The notes under the pieces were generated by a model. That model was not told the origin of the DNA. It saw only the letters and a list, made by a program, of their open reading frames with translations, and made no database searches. A stretch of DNA of 64,000 nucleotides from Chloracidobacterium sp. GTDB lineage: Bacteria > Acidobacteriota > Blastocatellia > Pyrinomonadales > Pyrinomonadaceae. This document shows positions 34,361 through 43,699 of this stretch, in pieces. A program made the translations under genes and the position numbers. The stretch covers positions 376,001 through 440,000 of the forward strand of contig JADJWM010000003.1 of the NCBI GenBank assembly GCA_016716365.1. Reading direction: 5' to 3'. How positions within the stretch are numbered: position 1 is the stretch's first letter; each line of letters starts with the position of its first letter.

Positions 34361-36310
34361 ATGGGTGAAAAGACGATAACCACAGGCTATGACGAATCCG
34401 AGATGCGATCGTTCACTCGCTCGGTCCTGAACGATCTTCAGGCTTTGGCGACGTTGATCGACTCTGGCTTGATGGAGGAAGAGGTCTGGCGGATCGGAGC
34501 CGAGCAGGAGATGTTCCTCGTGGATCCGTCGATGCATCCTTCACCGATCGTCACCGAGCTTATCAACACCGTGAAAGACGGCCGGTTGACCACGGAGATC
34601 GGGAAATTCAACCTGGAAGCAAACCTAACGCCCCGAGAATTCACCGGAAGCTGCATGTCGGATCTTGAAACCGAGCTCAACGACGTTCTTCAAGAGGTCC
34701 GAAAGGGTGCGGCGCAGTTCGATTCCTCGCTTGTTCTCGCGGGTATTCTCCCGACGATCCAGCTATCCGATCTGACCGAGGAAAACCTTACCCCGAACCC
34801 CCGTTACCACGAGATCAACCGGATCGTCACGAAGCTTCACGGAAAAGACCGGCAGATCCACTTGAAGGGCCTGGACGAGATACAGCTGACCCTACAGGAC
34901 ACATTTATCGAGTTCTGCAATACGAGTTTTCAGGTCCATCTACAGGTCGGGGCCAGTCAATTCCCGCGTTATTACAATTGGGCCCAGGCGATCTCGGGCC
35001 CGGTCCTTGCGTCTGCCGTGAATTCCCCCATTCTGTTAAACAACAGGCTGTGGCACGAGTCCCGGATCGCCCTTTTCCAGCACGCGACGGATACCCGATC
35101 AGAGGTCCATCGTGAACGAAATCAGATGCCGCGGGTCAATTTCGGCGACGAATGGGTAAAGGGGAGCATTCTCGAGGTCCTGCGCGAGGACGCGGTCCGG
35201 TTCCGGATCCTCCTAACGCAGCGGCGGGACGAGAATTCGCTCGAAATGATCGCGCAAGGCAAGATTCCCGAACTTTACGCCTGGCGGCTGCACAACGGGA
35301 CCATTTGGCGATGGAATCGCCCCTGTTACGGGATCATCAACGGAAGACCGGGTTTGCGGATCGAGGCGCGATACCTGCCGTCCGGGCCGACCGTGGCGGA
35401 CGAGGTGGCGAATGCCGCTTTTTTCCTGGGTTTGATGAAGGCTCTTCCGGAGGAGTTCGGCGATGTCGAAAAGCTGATGCCGTTTGACAGCGCAAAGACG
35501 AATTTCTTCAACGCCGCCCGCTATGGCTTAAATTCTCAGACTCTTTGGCTCGGCGGAAAAAGCCGCCGAACGGACCGACTTATTCTTGAAGAACTGCTAC
35601 CGAGGGCCGGAAAAGGCCTCGAAATGGCCGGGGTTGACAGATCTGACATAACGAGGCTTCTGGGAATTCTGGAAGCGAGGGTGAGCTCCGGAAAGACGGG
35701 TGCACAGTGGATGCTAGATTCGATCGGCAGCATGGACCCGAAAGCCAAACTGAACGTCAGGATGCGGAGCCTGGTTGCCGCGATGAAAGACAATCAGGAG
35801 AAAGGCTTGACGCTGGCCGATTGGCCGATAGCGGAGGTTCCGCATCAGCCGGAATGGATCGACAACTATATGCGTGTTGAGCAGTTCATGTCGACCGACC
35901 TTTTCACCGTAAGGCCCGAAGATGTTATCGACCTGGCCGCAAGCCTGATGCATTGGAAGCACGTCCGGCATGTTCCCGTCGAGAACGACGACGGCGAGCT
36001 TATCGGCATCATTTCGCACCGAGACCTGCTCGAAATCATCGCGTTAGGAAAGGTTGAGGGCCGCAAGGAGATACCGGTTAGCGAGATCATGCAAACGGAT
36101 CTGGTCACCGTACCCCCTGAGACCGGCGCGCTCGAGGCACTGAATCTGATGCGTGACCGGGGGATCGGGTGTTTACCGGTGGTCAAGGGGAAACTTCTTG
36201 TCGGCCTTGTGACCGCCTTCGATTACCTGACGGTCTCGTCAAAGCTTTTCGAGGAGAAGCTCGCCGGAGCCGCCTCCTCACGATCGATCGGAAAAACAAA
36301 TGCGAGGTAA
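34361..36310 (+). CDS. Glutamate-cysteine ligase family-2 protein fused to tandem CBS domains
   Basis: A 649-residue protein. Residues ~20-495 are a GCS2-type ligase (RIGAEQEMFLVD, NLEANLTPREFTG, NTSFQVHLQVGASQFPRYYN, RIEARYLPSGPTVADE), and ~505-630 are two CBS motifs (VEQFMSTDLFTVRPEDVIDLAASLM, GELIGIISHRDL; VSEIMQTDLVTVPPETGALEALNLM, KLLVGLVTAFDYL). CBS pairs usually bind adenosine nucleotides, so an energy-sensitive ligase is inferred. The reaction may be gamma-glutamyl ligation but this is unproven. Confidence 0.85.
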   Translation: MGEKTITTGYDESEMRSFTRSVLNDLQALATLIDSGLMEEEVWRIGAEQEMFLVDPSMHPSPIVTELINTVKDGRLTTEIGKFNLEANLTPREFTGSCMSDLETELNDVLQEVRKGAAQFDSSLVLAGILPTIQLSDLTEENLTPNPRYHEINRIVTKLHGKDRQIHLKGLDEIQLTLQDTFIEFCNTSFQVHLQVGASQFPRYYNWAQAISGPVLASAVNSPILLNNRLWHESRIALFQHATDTRSEVHRERNQMPRVNFGDEWVKGSILEVLREDAVRFRILLTQRRDENSLEMIAQGKIPELYAWRLHNGTIWRWNRPCYGIINGRPGLRIEARYLPSGPTVADEVANAAFFLGLMKALPEEFGDVEKLMPFDSAKTNFFNAARYGLNSQTLWLGGKSRRTDRLILEELLPRAGKGLEMAGVDRSDITRLLGILEARVSSGKTGAQWMLDSIGSMDPKAKLNVRMRSLVAAMKDNQEKGLTLADWPIAEVPHQPEWIDNYMRVEQFMSTDLFTVRPEDVIDLAASLMHWKHVRHVPVENDDGELIGIISHRDLLEIIALGKVEGRKEIPVSEIMQTDLVTVPPETGALEALNLMRDRGIGCLPVVKGKLLVGLVTAFDYLTVSSKLFEEKLAGAASSRSIGKTNAR

Positions 36311-36662
36311 TAAAAAAGCCGTGAAACCACAGAACGAATGGACCAATTTTCTAAGTTTTTTTGGGAGTCAGAACCTGGACCGGCCGACGCGGATCGGTTT
36401 GTTCGAGACCGTCGATGGTGTTACAAACGACTATTGGATCGAGAACGGCCTGCCGCTAAAGGGGATCGACGTCGATTTTAACGGCCGGTTGCCTGTTGTT
36501 GAGATCATGCTCGAGGGGCTGACCCACGTCGTGCGGAATGTGAAAGGCCTCAGGCCGATCTACTCGTTCGACGGTAACGAAGAGGGTATGGATATAATCG
36601 ACTCGGGCGGGGCGACGACTATACTGAGATTCGATAATGGCGTATCGACGAAAGAAATATAG
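36300..36662 (+). CDS. DUF5335-like protein
   Basis: A 120-residue protein overlapping the preceding gene by 11 bases. Pattern: WTNFLSFFGSQNLDRPTRIGLFETVDG, ENGLPLKGIDVDFNGRLPVVEIMLEG, HVVRNVKGLRPI, IIDSGGATTILRF. This matches the DUF5335 arrangement of beta strands, unknown function. No signal peptide. Confidence 0.62.
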   Translation: MRGNKKAVKPQNEWTNFLSFFGSQNLDRPTRIGLFETVDGVTNDYWIENGLPLKGIDVDFNGRLPVVEIMLEGLTHVVRNVKGLRPIYSFDGNEEGMDIIDSGGATTILRFDNGVSTKEI

Positions 36663-36684
36663 CCGGTAGGCTGAAGAGGTCGAA

Positions 36685-37449
36685 ATGAATATAAGGAAGG
36701 CTCTTCCCGTCCAGAACAACTGTATCGTGTGCGATTGGCGCTCGCCCGGTTTCTTCTGCCATCTTCCGGAAGATGTGCTCAAAAAGTTCGGCAGTCTTAA
36801 GATCACCCACGCGTATCCGAAGGGAACAGTCCTGTTCATTGAGGGCCAGGAGGCCAACGGGATATATGTGCTGTGCGAAGGGAAGATCAAACTAACGACC
36901 TATTCTGAGGACGGGCGATCGATGATACTTCGCGTCGCCGAGCCGGGCGAGGCCCTTGGCTTGAGCGCAAGTGTCGCCGGTCACGATTATGAGTGTACGG
37001 CGCAGGCGATCACCGACTGCCAGGTCAATTTCGTGAGGACGTCGGACCTGCTTCGTTTCTTTGCGGAGCACAGCGAAGCGGCCTTCAACGCGATCCGGGA
37101 CCTGAGCGTTGTTTATCACAAAGCCCACCTGAAGGTCTGTTCTCTAGGACTAGCGTCTTCCGTAAGCGACAAACTCGCGAGGCTCCTGCTCGACTGGTTC
37201 GAACACAGCGCCGAACTGAGAGAGGGCACCGCCTTCTCGATGGAATTTACGCATGAAGAGATCGCCGAGATGATCGGCACGAGCCGGGAAACCGTTACCA
37301 GGCTGCTAAAGATCTTTCGTACGCAGCAGCTGATCACGCTCGAAAAGTCCAAACTCTTCATTCCCGACAGGCGTCGCCTCGAAGCCGTGATCGGTTCGAA
37401 CAGGGTCTACGAATCCGAAAGGTGTGACGATGGTCACATTTCCACGTGA
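36685..37449 (+). CDS. Crp/Fnr-family transcriptional regulator
   Basis: A 254-residue regulator. Cys13, Cys16 and Cys25 precede the cyclic-nucleotide-type beta roll (~35-135; YPKGTVLFIEGQEANGIYVLCEGKIKL), then a dimerisation helix and winged HTH (~180-235) with recognition helix GTSRETVTRLLKIF. Residues R201, E202 and R206 match E. coli CRP R180, E181 and R185, which read TGTGA. Cys64, Cys104 and Cys112 also occur, so an iron-sulphur or redox sensor is possible but unproven. Its 3' end contains a CRP-type box (37423-37438), and two more boxes lie before the cytochrome genes. Confidence 0.85.
   Translation: MNIRKALPVQNNCIVCDWRSPGFFCHLPEDVLKKFGSLKITHAYPKGTVLFIEGQEANGIYVLCEGKIKLTTYSEDGRSMILRVAEPGEALGLSASVAGHDYECTAQAITDCQVNFVRTSDLLRFFAEHSEAAFNAIRDLSVVYHKAHLKVCSLGLASSVSDKLARLLLDWFEHSAELREGTAFSMEFTHEEIAEMIGTSRETVTRLLKIFRTQQLITLEKSKLFIPDRRRLEAVIGSNRVYESERCDDGHIST
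37423..37438. promoter_or_regulatory. CRP-type operator TGTGA-N6-TCACA
   Basis: TGTGACGATGGTCACA, a perfect palindrome of half-sites, lies at the end of the regulator gene and 76 bases upstream of the next start. Exact match to the E. coli CRP core consensus. Confidence 0.75.
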
Positions 37450-37513
37450 CGAACGTCCTATTTTTCTCAGCGTCAGGTGTTAGCATCGCTCCGGCGGAGG
37501 CTTACGGACCAGC

Positions 37514-38035
37514 ATGTCCCGCACCATTTCTGTCTTTATCGAGCAGGTTTCACTTACCCGGCAGGCACTGCCGATCGTGCCGTCACGCTGCGGGGCGAGC
37601 GAGTATATTCTCTCGCAAGAGCTCTCCGGGGCCGGATCCATTACTTTTCCTGCCGGGACGGCGATCTTTGGGCCCCAAAACCGCGACACGTCGACCTGGC
37701 TTTTGTTGTCAGGTACTGCAAGGCTCGTTCGGTGCGATGGGCCCGGCACGGTCCGTTCGTCCGTCCTTATTCACCGCGGTGAATTCGTTGGGCTGACCGA
37801 GACACTCGCATCGATCCCGCATCCGGACAATCTCGAAGCGATCTCGCCTTGTGTCTTTCAGCGAATGGATGTCGACGACCTGGTCAACTGGCTGAAATGC
37901 ATGCCCGACGTCGGGCTTGAACTCCTCCGAAGCGTCGCGGCGGATCTCTCGACTGCACACTTCCGATCTGTAAAGGTGCTGATGTGTGACCACTATCACA
38001 GACGTAAGGTCAACCAGGATATAGGTTTGAGTTAA
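37514..38035 (+). CDS. Cyclic-nucleotide-binding-fold protein lacking a DNA-binding domain
   Basis: A 173-residue protein with a cNMP-type beta roll at ~35-130 (GAGSITFPAGTAIFGPQNRDTSTWLLLSGTARLVRCDG, HRGEFVGLTETLAS) and a helical end, but no wing-helix HTH (Crp proteins are ~220-250 residues). It follows the Crp gene directly and is preceded by a CRP box; another box lies within its last codons. It may form heterodimers with the regulator or act as a stand-alone sensor. The function is inferred. Confidence 0.72.
   Translation: MSRTISVFIEQVSLTRQALPIVPSRCGASEYILSQELSGAGSITFPAGTAIFGPQNRDTSTWLLLSGTARLVRCDGPGTVRSSVLIHRGEFVGLTETLASIPHPDNLEAISPCVFQRMDVDDLVNWLKCMPDVGLELLRSVAADLSTAHFRSVKVLMCDHYHRRKVNQDIGLS
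37985..38000. promoter_or_regulatory. CRP-type operator TGTGA-N6-TCACA upstream of decaheme cytochrome
   Basis: TGTGACCACTATCACA, perfect half-sites within the last codons of the preceding gene and about 105 bases upstream of the decaheme cytochrome ATG. Confidence 0.75.
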
Positions 38036-38105
38036 ATTTTCTGATCTTTCTTACATCACGTTATTCGAGGCCCGGTGAAGTCCTGCCAGGCCGGAGGCGA
38101 CGATC

Positions 38106-39134
38106 ATGTCGAATCATAAAATATTGAAACTTTGTCTCGTGGTGTTGTTCCTTGGAGCTGGTGTAATTTGGCTTTTCACCGGCTCAGTGACCACCACGGC
38201 CAGTATTATTGCGGGCGGTGAGTTGGTCACGGCCACCGACTCTGCACCGTTCGACGACCGTTACGTCGGGAGCGATACATGTGCGGCTTGTCATGACGCC
38301 CAGTTCAAAAAGGTGGCCGGAACCAAACACGGCAAGCTTCACACGCTGTCGTCCTGGAAGGGTAAGGTCGTTGGCTGCGAATCATGCCATGGCCCGGGCA
38401 AGGACCACGTCGAATCGAGTGGAGATGTAACCAAGATCATCTCGTTCAAGCGGCTCGATTCCAAAGCTGCTTCGGAATCGTGCCTGTCATGCCACGCGGG
38501 CAAGGAAGCCCACAATAACTTCCGCCGCGGTGAACATTGGCGGAACAATATCGGCTGCACCGAGTGTCACGCCGCTCACGGCCCGGACCTGCCGAAGTTC
38601 GAACTCGGTTCGTCGATCCGTGTTGGCGGCTCGTCTGCCCAGAATAGCGGCCAAGCGGAGAAGGCAATGCTTCGTGCGAGCGATCCGCAGCTTTGTGTCT
38701 CTTGCCATACCGAGGTCAAAGCGCAGTTCAACAAGCCGTTCAGGCACCGCGTGATGGAAGGGACGATGAACTGCAGCGATTGCCACAACCCGCACGGCGG
38801 CTTCGAATCAAAGCAGACGAAACTTTCTGTTGGCGCCGACGCGGCATGCGTCAAGTGCCACACAAACAAGCAGGGCCCGTTCGTCTTCGAACACGGGCCG
38901 CTCAAGATCGAAGGGTGCACGGCTTGCCATACGCCGCACGGCTCGGCGAACCCGAAGATGCTTAAGCGGAGACAAGTGAGGCAGCTTTGTTTAGAGTGCC
39001 ACACGGGCATTACCGAGGAGCTTTCGCCCGGGGTTCCGAGTTTCCACAACCAGTCACAGGTCCGGTACCAGCAGTGCACTGTGTGCCACACGGCGATCCA
39101 TGGCTCGAATTCACACAAGGCGTTCTTCAGGTAG
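38106..39134 (+). CDS. Decaheme c-type cytochrome of MtrA/DmsE type
   Basis: A 342-residue exported cytochrome with an N-terminal signal or anchor (LKLCLVVLFLGAGVIWLF) and ten CxxCH haem motifs: CAACH, CESCH, CLSCH, CTECH, CVSCH, CSDCH, CVKCH, CTACH, CLECH and CTVCH. The length and ten haems match the periplasmic MtrA/PioA/DmsE family that threads through an outer-membrane porin. The porin gene directly downstream supports this. A CRP box lies upstream. Confidence 0.88.
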   Translation: MSNHKILKLCLVVLFLGAGVIWLFTGSVTTTASIIAGGELVTATDSAPFDDRYVGSDTCAACHDAQFKKVAGTKHGKLHTLSSWKGKVVGCESCHGPGKDHVESSGDVTKIISFKRLDSKAASESCLSCHAGKEAHNNFRRGEHWRNNIGCTECHAAHGPDLPKFELGSSIRVGGSSAQNSGQAEKAMLRASDPQLCVSCHTEVKAQFNKPFRHRVMEGTMNCSDCHNPHGGFESKQTKLSVGADAACVKCHTNKQGPFVFEHGPLKIEGCTACHTPHGSANPKMLKRRQVRQLCLECHTGITEELSPGVPSFHNQSQVRYQQCTVCHTAIHGSNSHKAFFR

Positions 39135-39150
39135 GAACATTGGAGGTACT

Positions 39151-41307
39151 ATGAAAATCACAAATGGGATCATGCCAACGGTATCGAGGGCCCTCCTGAT
39201 GATCGCCGCCGTGGGAGTATTCTCTGCCGCCTACGGCCAGACACCGTCCTCAAGCCCGGGCGTCCAGACAAACACCGGGGAACCGACCATCAATACCAGT
39301 GTCGAGCTGGGGGTTCGGGGACTCGAGGTTAACGGTGATCACGAGAAATTTAGGAGTGATCTTAACTATCGGGCGGGATTCAGGCTGTTCGATTCAAGCA
39401 TCCTGATCGAGGAGGGTAGGTCGCAATTCCGTGCCTTCGACAGCGCACTCATCCAGGCGAGCGGATGGGGTTCGGACCCGACCGGCTCTTTCCGGATGAA
39501 TATGGACAGGATCGGGCTCTATAAATTTGATTCGAGCGTTCGCCGGGTCCGTTATTTCAATAACCTGAAAGACCATGTTCCGACCTGGTCACAGCCGGTC
39601 TCGACCGGTTCTCAGCATTACGCGAACACCCTGCATCATTTTGGCGATTTCGACCTTACGATCTTCCCGGAGCGGGACCTGCGTTTTCGTTTGGGCTACG
39701 GATTCAATGATACTAAGGGCCCGGGATCGAATACCCTTCGTTTCCGCGGCGACGAATTCCAGGTCGATTCTGAGATCGACACTCGAAGCGACGACTTTCG
39801 AGCCGGGGTCGAGGGCAAGCTGCTCGGTTTCAACCTCGGTGTACTATACGGCCATCGCATGTTCAAGGACGGAACCCAATTCATCGTCAGTTCATTGAAT
39901 CCCGGCAACAATCCGGCCCCGACCACGGCCTCGTTGAACACGGCCTCCCGTATCTACCAGACGAGGGGGGCGACGAACTTTGGAAACTTTTTTTTCCAGC
40001 GAACCATACTCGACAGGCTAGACATAGGGGGCCGTTTGATATATTCGGAGGTCACCTCCGAGGTCAGCGAAAGGGATGTCCTGACCGGACGGTTGTCCGC
40101 GACCGGCAATATCGTGACCCAAAACGACATTGTTGTCCCTGCCTTCAACAAGAGGCCGCAGACCCGTGGCGATCTCGGTATGACCGTCAGGGCTACTTCA
40201 AAGGTCCGTATATCGAACACTTTCACTTTTGACCAATTCAACATAAGCGGATCCAACACTTATTTTGAATTCGCCGCGCTCATTTCGAATACCGGAACGC
40301 CGCAGACCCCGACCACGACGTCGACTTCATCGTGGCGGCAATTTGGGTACAAGCGGTACTCGAACCTGTTGGAGGCAGACTTCCAGGTTAATAGGGCATT
40401 CGCTTTCAACGTCGGTTACCGGTATACGCACCGAAACGTCGGCGTCTTCGTCAGTGACCGAAACCTTATTTCCGGTGCGATCACAGACTCCGGGGGCGAA
40501 GAACATGAAAATTCCACAAACTCGTTCATTGCGGGCGCCAAAGTCAAGCCGGTCTCTAACTGGACCATATATGCCGATGTCGAACGGGGCCAATCGGACA
40601 ATGTGTTCACACGGCTCGCAAACAACGATAACTTCAATTTCCGGGTTCGCAGCCGGGCAAGTGCAGGAAGTTTTACATTTAACCTTTCAGCGATCACCAA
40701 GGATAACGACAACCCGGGGACATCCGTCCCGGTAGGTTCCGGCAGCACAGCGATACCGGCCACCGAGGCCATTGCAAACACGAAAACACGCATATTCTCG
40801 GGTGACGTTGAGTGGTCGCCCTCGCCTAGTTTCAGTTTGAACGCCGGCTATACCTATACAGACCTCACGAGCAATGTTGATGTGATCTTGCCGATCGGGA
40901 CGCCGATCTTCTCCCCAACGCGGTGGCAGTTCGGAAGCAGCGAGTTCTACATGCGGGACAGCTTCTTTTTCTTCGATGTGTTCGCCCAACCGCACAAACG
41001 GATCTCTCTGTATGCCGGCTATCGGTTTAATGACGATCAAGGTCAGGGAGACCGTGTGATCTCGAGGCCGCAGGATCTTATCACGTCCTATCCGATGCGT
41101 TCGCATAATCCTGAGGTTAAGCTTGCGATAAGGCTGACACGAAACATCGATTGGAATCTGGGCTATCAATATAACTCGTACAGCGAGGATCCATTCACGA
41201 GCCCTTTCTCCACGCCGGCGATCTTGTTCCCGGCACAGAACTACACGGCCCACATGCCTTACACTTCGCTGCGGATCTTCTTCGGCCCGAAGGCCGGGGA
41301 CCGGTAG
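39151..41307 (+). CDS. MtrB/PioB-type outer-membrane beta-barrel
   Basis: A 718-residue exported protein: signal peptide (MKITNGIMPTVSRALLMIAAVGVFSAAYGQ) followed by alternating amphipathic strands such as RFRLGYGFNDT, GFNLGVLYGHRMF, AFNVGYRYTHRN, FSLNAGYTYTDLT and ISLYAGYRFNDDQG. The order decaheme-barrel, GGAGGT Shine-Dalgarno and overlap with the cytochrome's 3' end support an MtrA-MtrB pair. I did not see the CxxC pair found in some MtrB proteins. Function: sheath for electron transfer across the outer membrane. Confidence 0.82.
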   Translation: MKITNGIMPTVSRALLMIAAVGVFSAAYGQTPSSSPGVQTNTGEPTINTSVELGVRGLEVNGDHEKFRSDLNYRAGFRLFDSSILIEEGRSQFRAFDSALIQASGWGSDPTGSFRMNMDRIGLYKFDSSVRRVRYFNNLKDHVPTWSQPVSTGSQHYANTLHHFGDFDLTIFPERDLRFRLGYGFNDTKGPGSNTLRFRGDEFQVDSEIDTRSDDFRAGVEGKLLGFNLGVLYGHRMFKDGTQFIVSSLNPGNNPAPTTASLNTASRIYQTRGATNFGNFFFQRTILDRLDIGGRLIYSEVTSEVSERDVLTGRLSATGNIVTQNDIVVPAFNKRPQTRGDLGMTVRATSKVRISNTFTFDQFNISGSNTYFEFAALISNTGTPQTPTTTSTSSWRQFGYKRYSNLLEADFQVNRAFAFNVGYRYTHRNVGVFVSDRNLISGAITDSGGEEHENSTNSFIAGAKVKPVSNWTIYADVERGQSDNVFTRLANNDNFNFRVRSRASAGSFTFNLSAITKDNDNPGTSVPVGSGSTAIPATEAIANTKTRIFSGDVEWSPSPSFSLNAGYTYTDLTSNVDVILPIGTPIFSPTRWQFGSSEFYMRDSFFFFDVFAQPHKRISLYAGYRFNDDQGQGDRVISRPQDLITSYPMRSHNPEVKLAIRLTRNIDWNLGYQYNSYSEDPFTSPFSTPAILFPAQNYTAHMPYTSLRIFFGPKAGDR

Positions 41308-41331
41308 GAACTCATTTGGAGAGTGCAAAGT

Positions 41332-41358
41332 AAAAGGCCGGCTCGATGCCGGCCTTTT
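41332..41358. terminator. Bidirectional intrinsic terminator
   Basis: AAAAGGCCGGC, loop TCGAT, GCCGGCCTTTT between the convergent barrel and octaheme genes. Eleven paired bases with A and T ends serve both strands. Confidence 0.85.
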
Positions 41359-41380
41359 CACTTTGTTCGATAGAAGCTGC

Positions 41381-43003
41381 CTAAAACTTCACCTTCTCGT
41401 AATTGCCGGTGTGGCATTCGGAACATTGGAACCTTGAAATATCGCCTAGATTCAGAGGGTGTACAAACGTCCGGTCGCCTGTATGGCAGGCGGCACACTG
41501 ATAGGTGTTCTTGTCGCCGAGATCAACCGGATGCTTGAACACATTGTTCTCGGGGATCAGCGTGCTGCCGCCGAACGACTGGTCGATCGTCGTGTGACAG
41601 ATAGCGCAGTCATTCCGGATCACCTTGCCTTCGCGGCTGAAATGGCGGCCATCGTGACACCGGAAACATCCCTGAGCCGTTAGGTGACCGATGTTATTGA
41701 TATGCGAGCTCCAGTTCGTCCTCATTTCCGGGAAGAAATTCGTCTGATAGATCGATTGGAGTTCCGCTACCGCCTGAACGATCGAGGCATTCCGGGAGGC
41801 GAAAATGTCAGGGTAAGTCTCCCGATAGTATCCGGTTAACCGTGATGCGATCTGAGCAAGTGCCGTGTCATTGTCGGGATAATTTCCTGCGAGGACCTCG
41901 ACGGACTTTGCCTTGATGAATGGCAATGCCTGGTCAAGCCGGCCGGCGGAGAGCGAACGGTCGACCGCCTCGTTCGGCGAGAGGTAAATGTGGGCGGGGC
42001 GATTGTGGCAATCGATGCAGTCCATTCGCCGGCGGGGCATTGAATCGATCTGCGATTGCGAAAGCGCACCCTCCCTGACCTGATACTCCGTGACATTGCC
42101 CTGCGGATCCTTTAGCCGAACCCAGGGAATGTTCTGCCTCTGATCATCGGTCGCGATATAAGTGACCTCGTTGGACACGTTCATGTGCCAATGTATCCCG
42201 CCGGCCGGGCCCGCGGCCGGGCTGCCGCCTCCGACCTTGATCAGCATCCGCGTCCGGTTCAGCGAATTCTTCTCGTCATAACCGAAGTGGTCGAACACCC
42301 GAAGCTGGTCGCCGATGAACTTTTCGGGCCAATGGCATTTTGCACACGTCTCGTCGGCCGGCCTCATATTGTGGACCGGCGTTTTGATCGGCTTGTCATA
42401 GGTTCGAAATGTGACCGCGTAGAGTTGGTTCATTCCGTTCAGCTTCGACCGGACGTACCATTCGGCGCCGCCGCCAACGTGACACTCGACGCACGCCACC
42501 CGGGCATGCGGCGATGCCTGGTAAGCGACGAATTCGGGCTTCATCACCGTATGGCACTGCTGGCCGCAAAAGGCCGTCGATTCGGTGTACTCAAATGCCC
42601 GATAGCTCCCGAATGCGCTCATGAACAAGAACGCGAACAAAACGCACATGAACACCACCAGGGACCTTCGGCGGGCCGGGTCGTTCAGGTCGAGCACCGG
42701 ATAAGCGGCGAGGCCGGATTCCGGATACTTTCGCCGCCGTCTGCGTTCCAGCAATGCCCCGACGACGGCAACAGCAAGTCCGAAAACCAGTACGCTCGGG
42801 AGCAGAATGTAGGTAACGAGAACCGTGTAGGGATTCTCCGAGCCCGATGTGATCTCGATCAGGAATAGGAGAGCGATGCTGATGAGACTCGCGGCGGCGA
42901 TCGCGAATCCGATAAAACTGATGTAGTTGCGGAAAAGCCCCGGCACCTGGGGTTTCTCTTCGGGTTCAAGCCCTCCATCCGGGGCTTTGACTTCGTCGGA
43001 CAT
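41381..43003 (-). CDS. NapC/NirT-like membrane-anchored octaheme cytochrome
   Basis: About 540 residues. Three N-terminal hydrophobic segments (YISFIGFAIAAASLISIALLFLI, YILLPSVLVFGLAVAVVGALL, SLVVFMCVLFAFLFMSAFG) precede a multihaem region: one CxxxCH (CGQQCHTVM) plus seven CxxCH (CVECH, CAKCH, CIDCH, CFRCH, CAICH, CAACH, CSECH). The first haem segment FCGQQCHTVMKPEF resembles NapC/NrfH-type quinol oxidising sites. It probably takes electrons from quinol to periplasmic cytochromes. An upstream ATG at 43015 is also possible; the GGAGG between them favours 43003. Confidence 0.82.
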   Translation of the reverse strand: MSDEVKAPDGGLEPEEKPQVPGLFRNYISFIGFAIAAASLISIALLFLIEITSGSENPYTVLVTYILLPSVLVFGLAVAVVGALLERRRRRKYPESGLAAYPVLDLNDPARRRSLVVFMCVLFAFLFMSAFGSYRAFEYTESTAFCGQQCHTVMKPEFVAYQASPHARVACVECHVGGGAEWYVRSKLNGMNQLYAVTFRTYDKPIKTPVHNMRPADETCAKCHWPEKFIGDQLRVFDHFGYDEKNSLNRTRMLIKVGGGSPAAGPAGGIHWHMNVSNEVTYIATDDQRQNIPWVRLKDPQGNVTEYQVREGALSQSQIDSMPRRRMDCIDCHNRPAHIYLSPNEAVDRSLSAGRLDQALPFIKAKSVEVLAGNYPDNDTALAQIASRLTGYYRETYPDIFASRNASIVQAVAELQSIYQTNFFPEMRTNWSSHINNIGHLTAQGCFRCHDGRHFSREGKVIRNDCAICHTTIDQSFGGSTLIPENNVFKHPVDLGDKNTYQCAACHTGDRTFVHPLNLGDISRFQCSECHTGNYEKVKF

Positions 43004-43159
43004 CGGTTCCTCCATAAAGGCCTCTCAAGTAAACAAACGCCGTTGACGAGAAACGACGAACAGCGGCATCAAGTGAAAGCCGCTGCTTCGTCGTTTGGCC
43101 GGAGCCTGATCAATTCCCCCGAATGGAGTTCCTTTCAGAATATTACCCGACGTTCCGCA

Positions 43160-43495
43160 TCAATTCGGTTTCCTCAAGGAGTCCATATATTTGACCAGGG
43201 ACCTGGCCTCGTCGGCCGTCATTCCTTTTTCTTCATAACCCGGCATATAGGGCGGTTTCTCGCCTTTCTTGCCTTTCAAAACGATCTGTACGTGCTCGTC
43301 TTCAGATTTCGCGGGGTCATAGAACTTTTCCGCTTTCGGACTATGACACATCGCACATTTTGCCTTGTAAACTGCCGCATCGTCTGGGGTTTCGACCCGA
43401 GCGGCCGTAGCCGCTTCCGGCCCGATCGCCGTCAACAACGCAAATCCCACTGCCATCATCGCCGCTATTGCCCATTTGATCAGATCTAATCTCAT
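43160..43495 (-). CDS. Small monohaem cytochrome c
   Basis: A 111-residue class I cytochrome c with signal peptide (MRLDLIKWAIAAMMAVGFALLTAIG) and haem site C47-A-M-C-H51, plus PPYMPGYEEKGM which may give the Met ligand. GGAG lies nine bases before the ATG at 43495. A soluble periplasmic electron carrier between the octaheme protein and partners is a plausible role. Confidence 0.82.
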   Translation of the reverse strand: MRLDLIKWAIAAMMAVGFALLTAIGPEAATAARVETPDDAAVYKAKCAMCHSPKAEKFYDPAKSEDEHVQIVLKGKKGEKPPYMPGYEEKGMTADEARSLVKYMDSLRKPN

Positions 43496-43699
43496 TTTGG
43501 TTGACTCCATGATTGCCTGAATAAGGTTTTCGGTCTTTGAACCGTCCTTCTGACCTCCCATCAGCAATGCATATGCCAAGCGATCTGATCCGGAAAATTG
43601 TCAAAAATCCTAGAAAACGTCGACCTATAGGCTTGCCTCGGCCATCAGGCGGTGAATTACAACGAAGCAAGCGCGAAAATTTACGCCCCAGCGTCGGGC

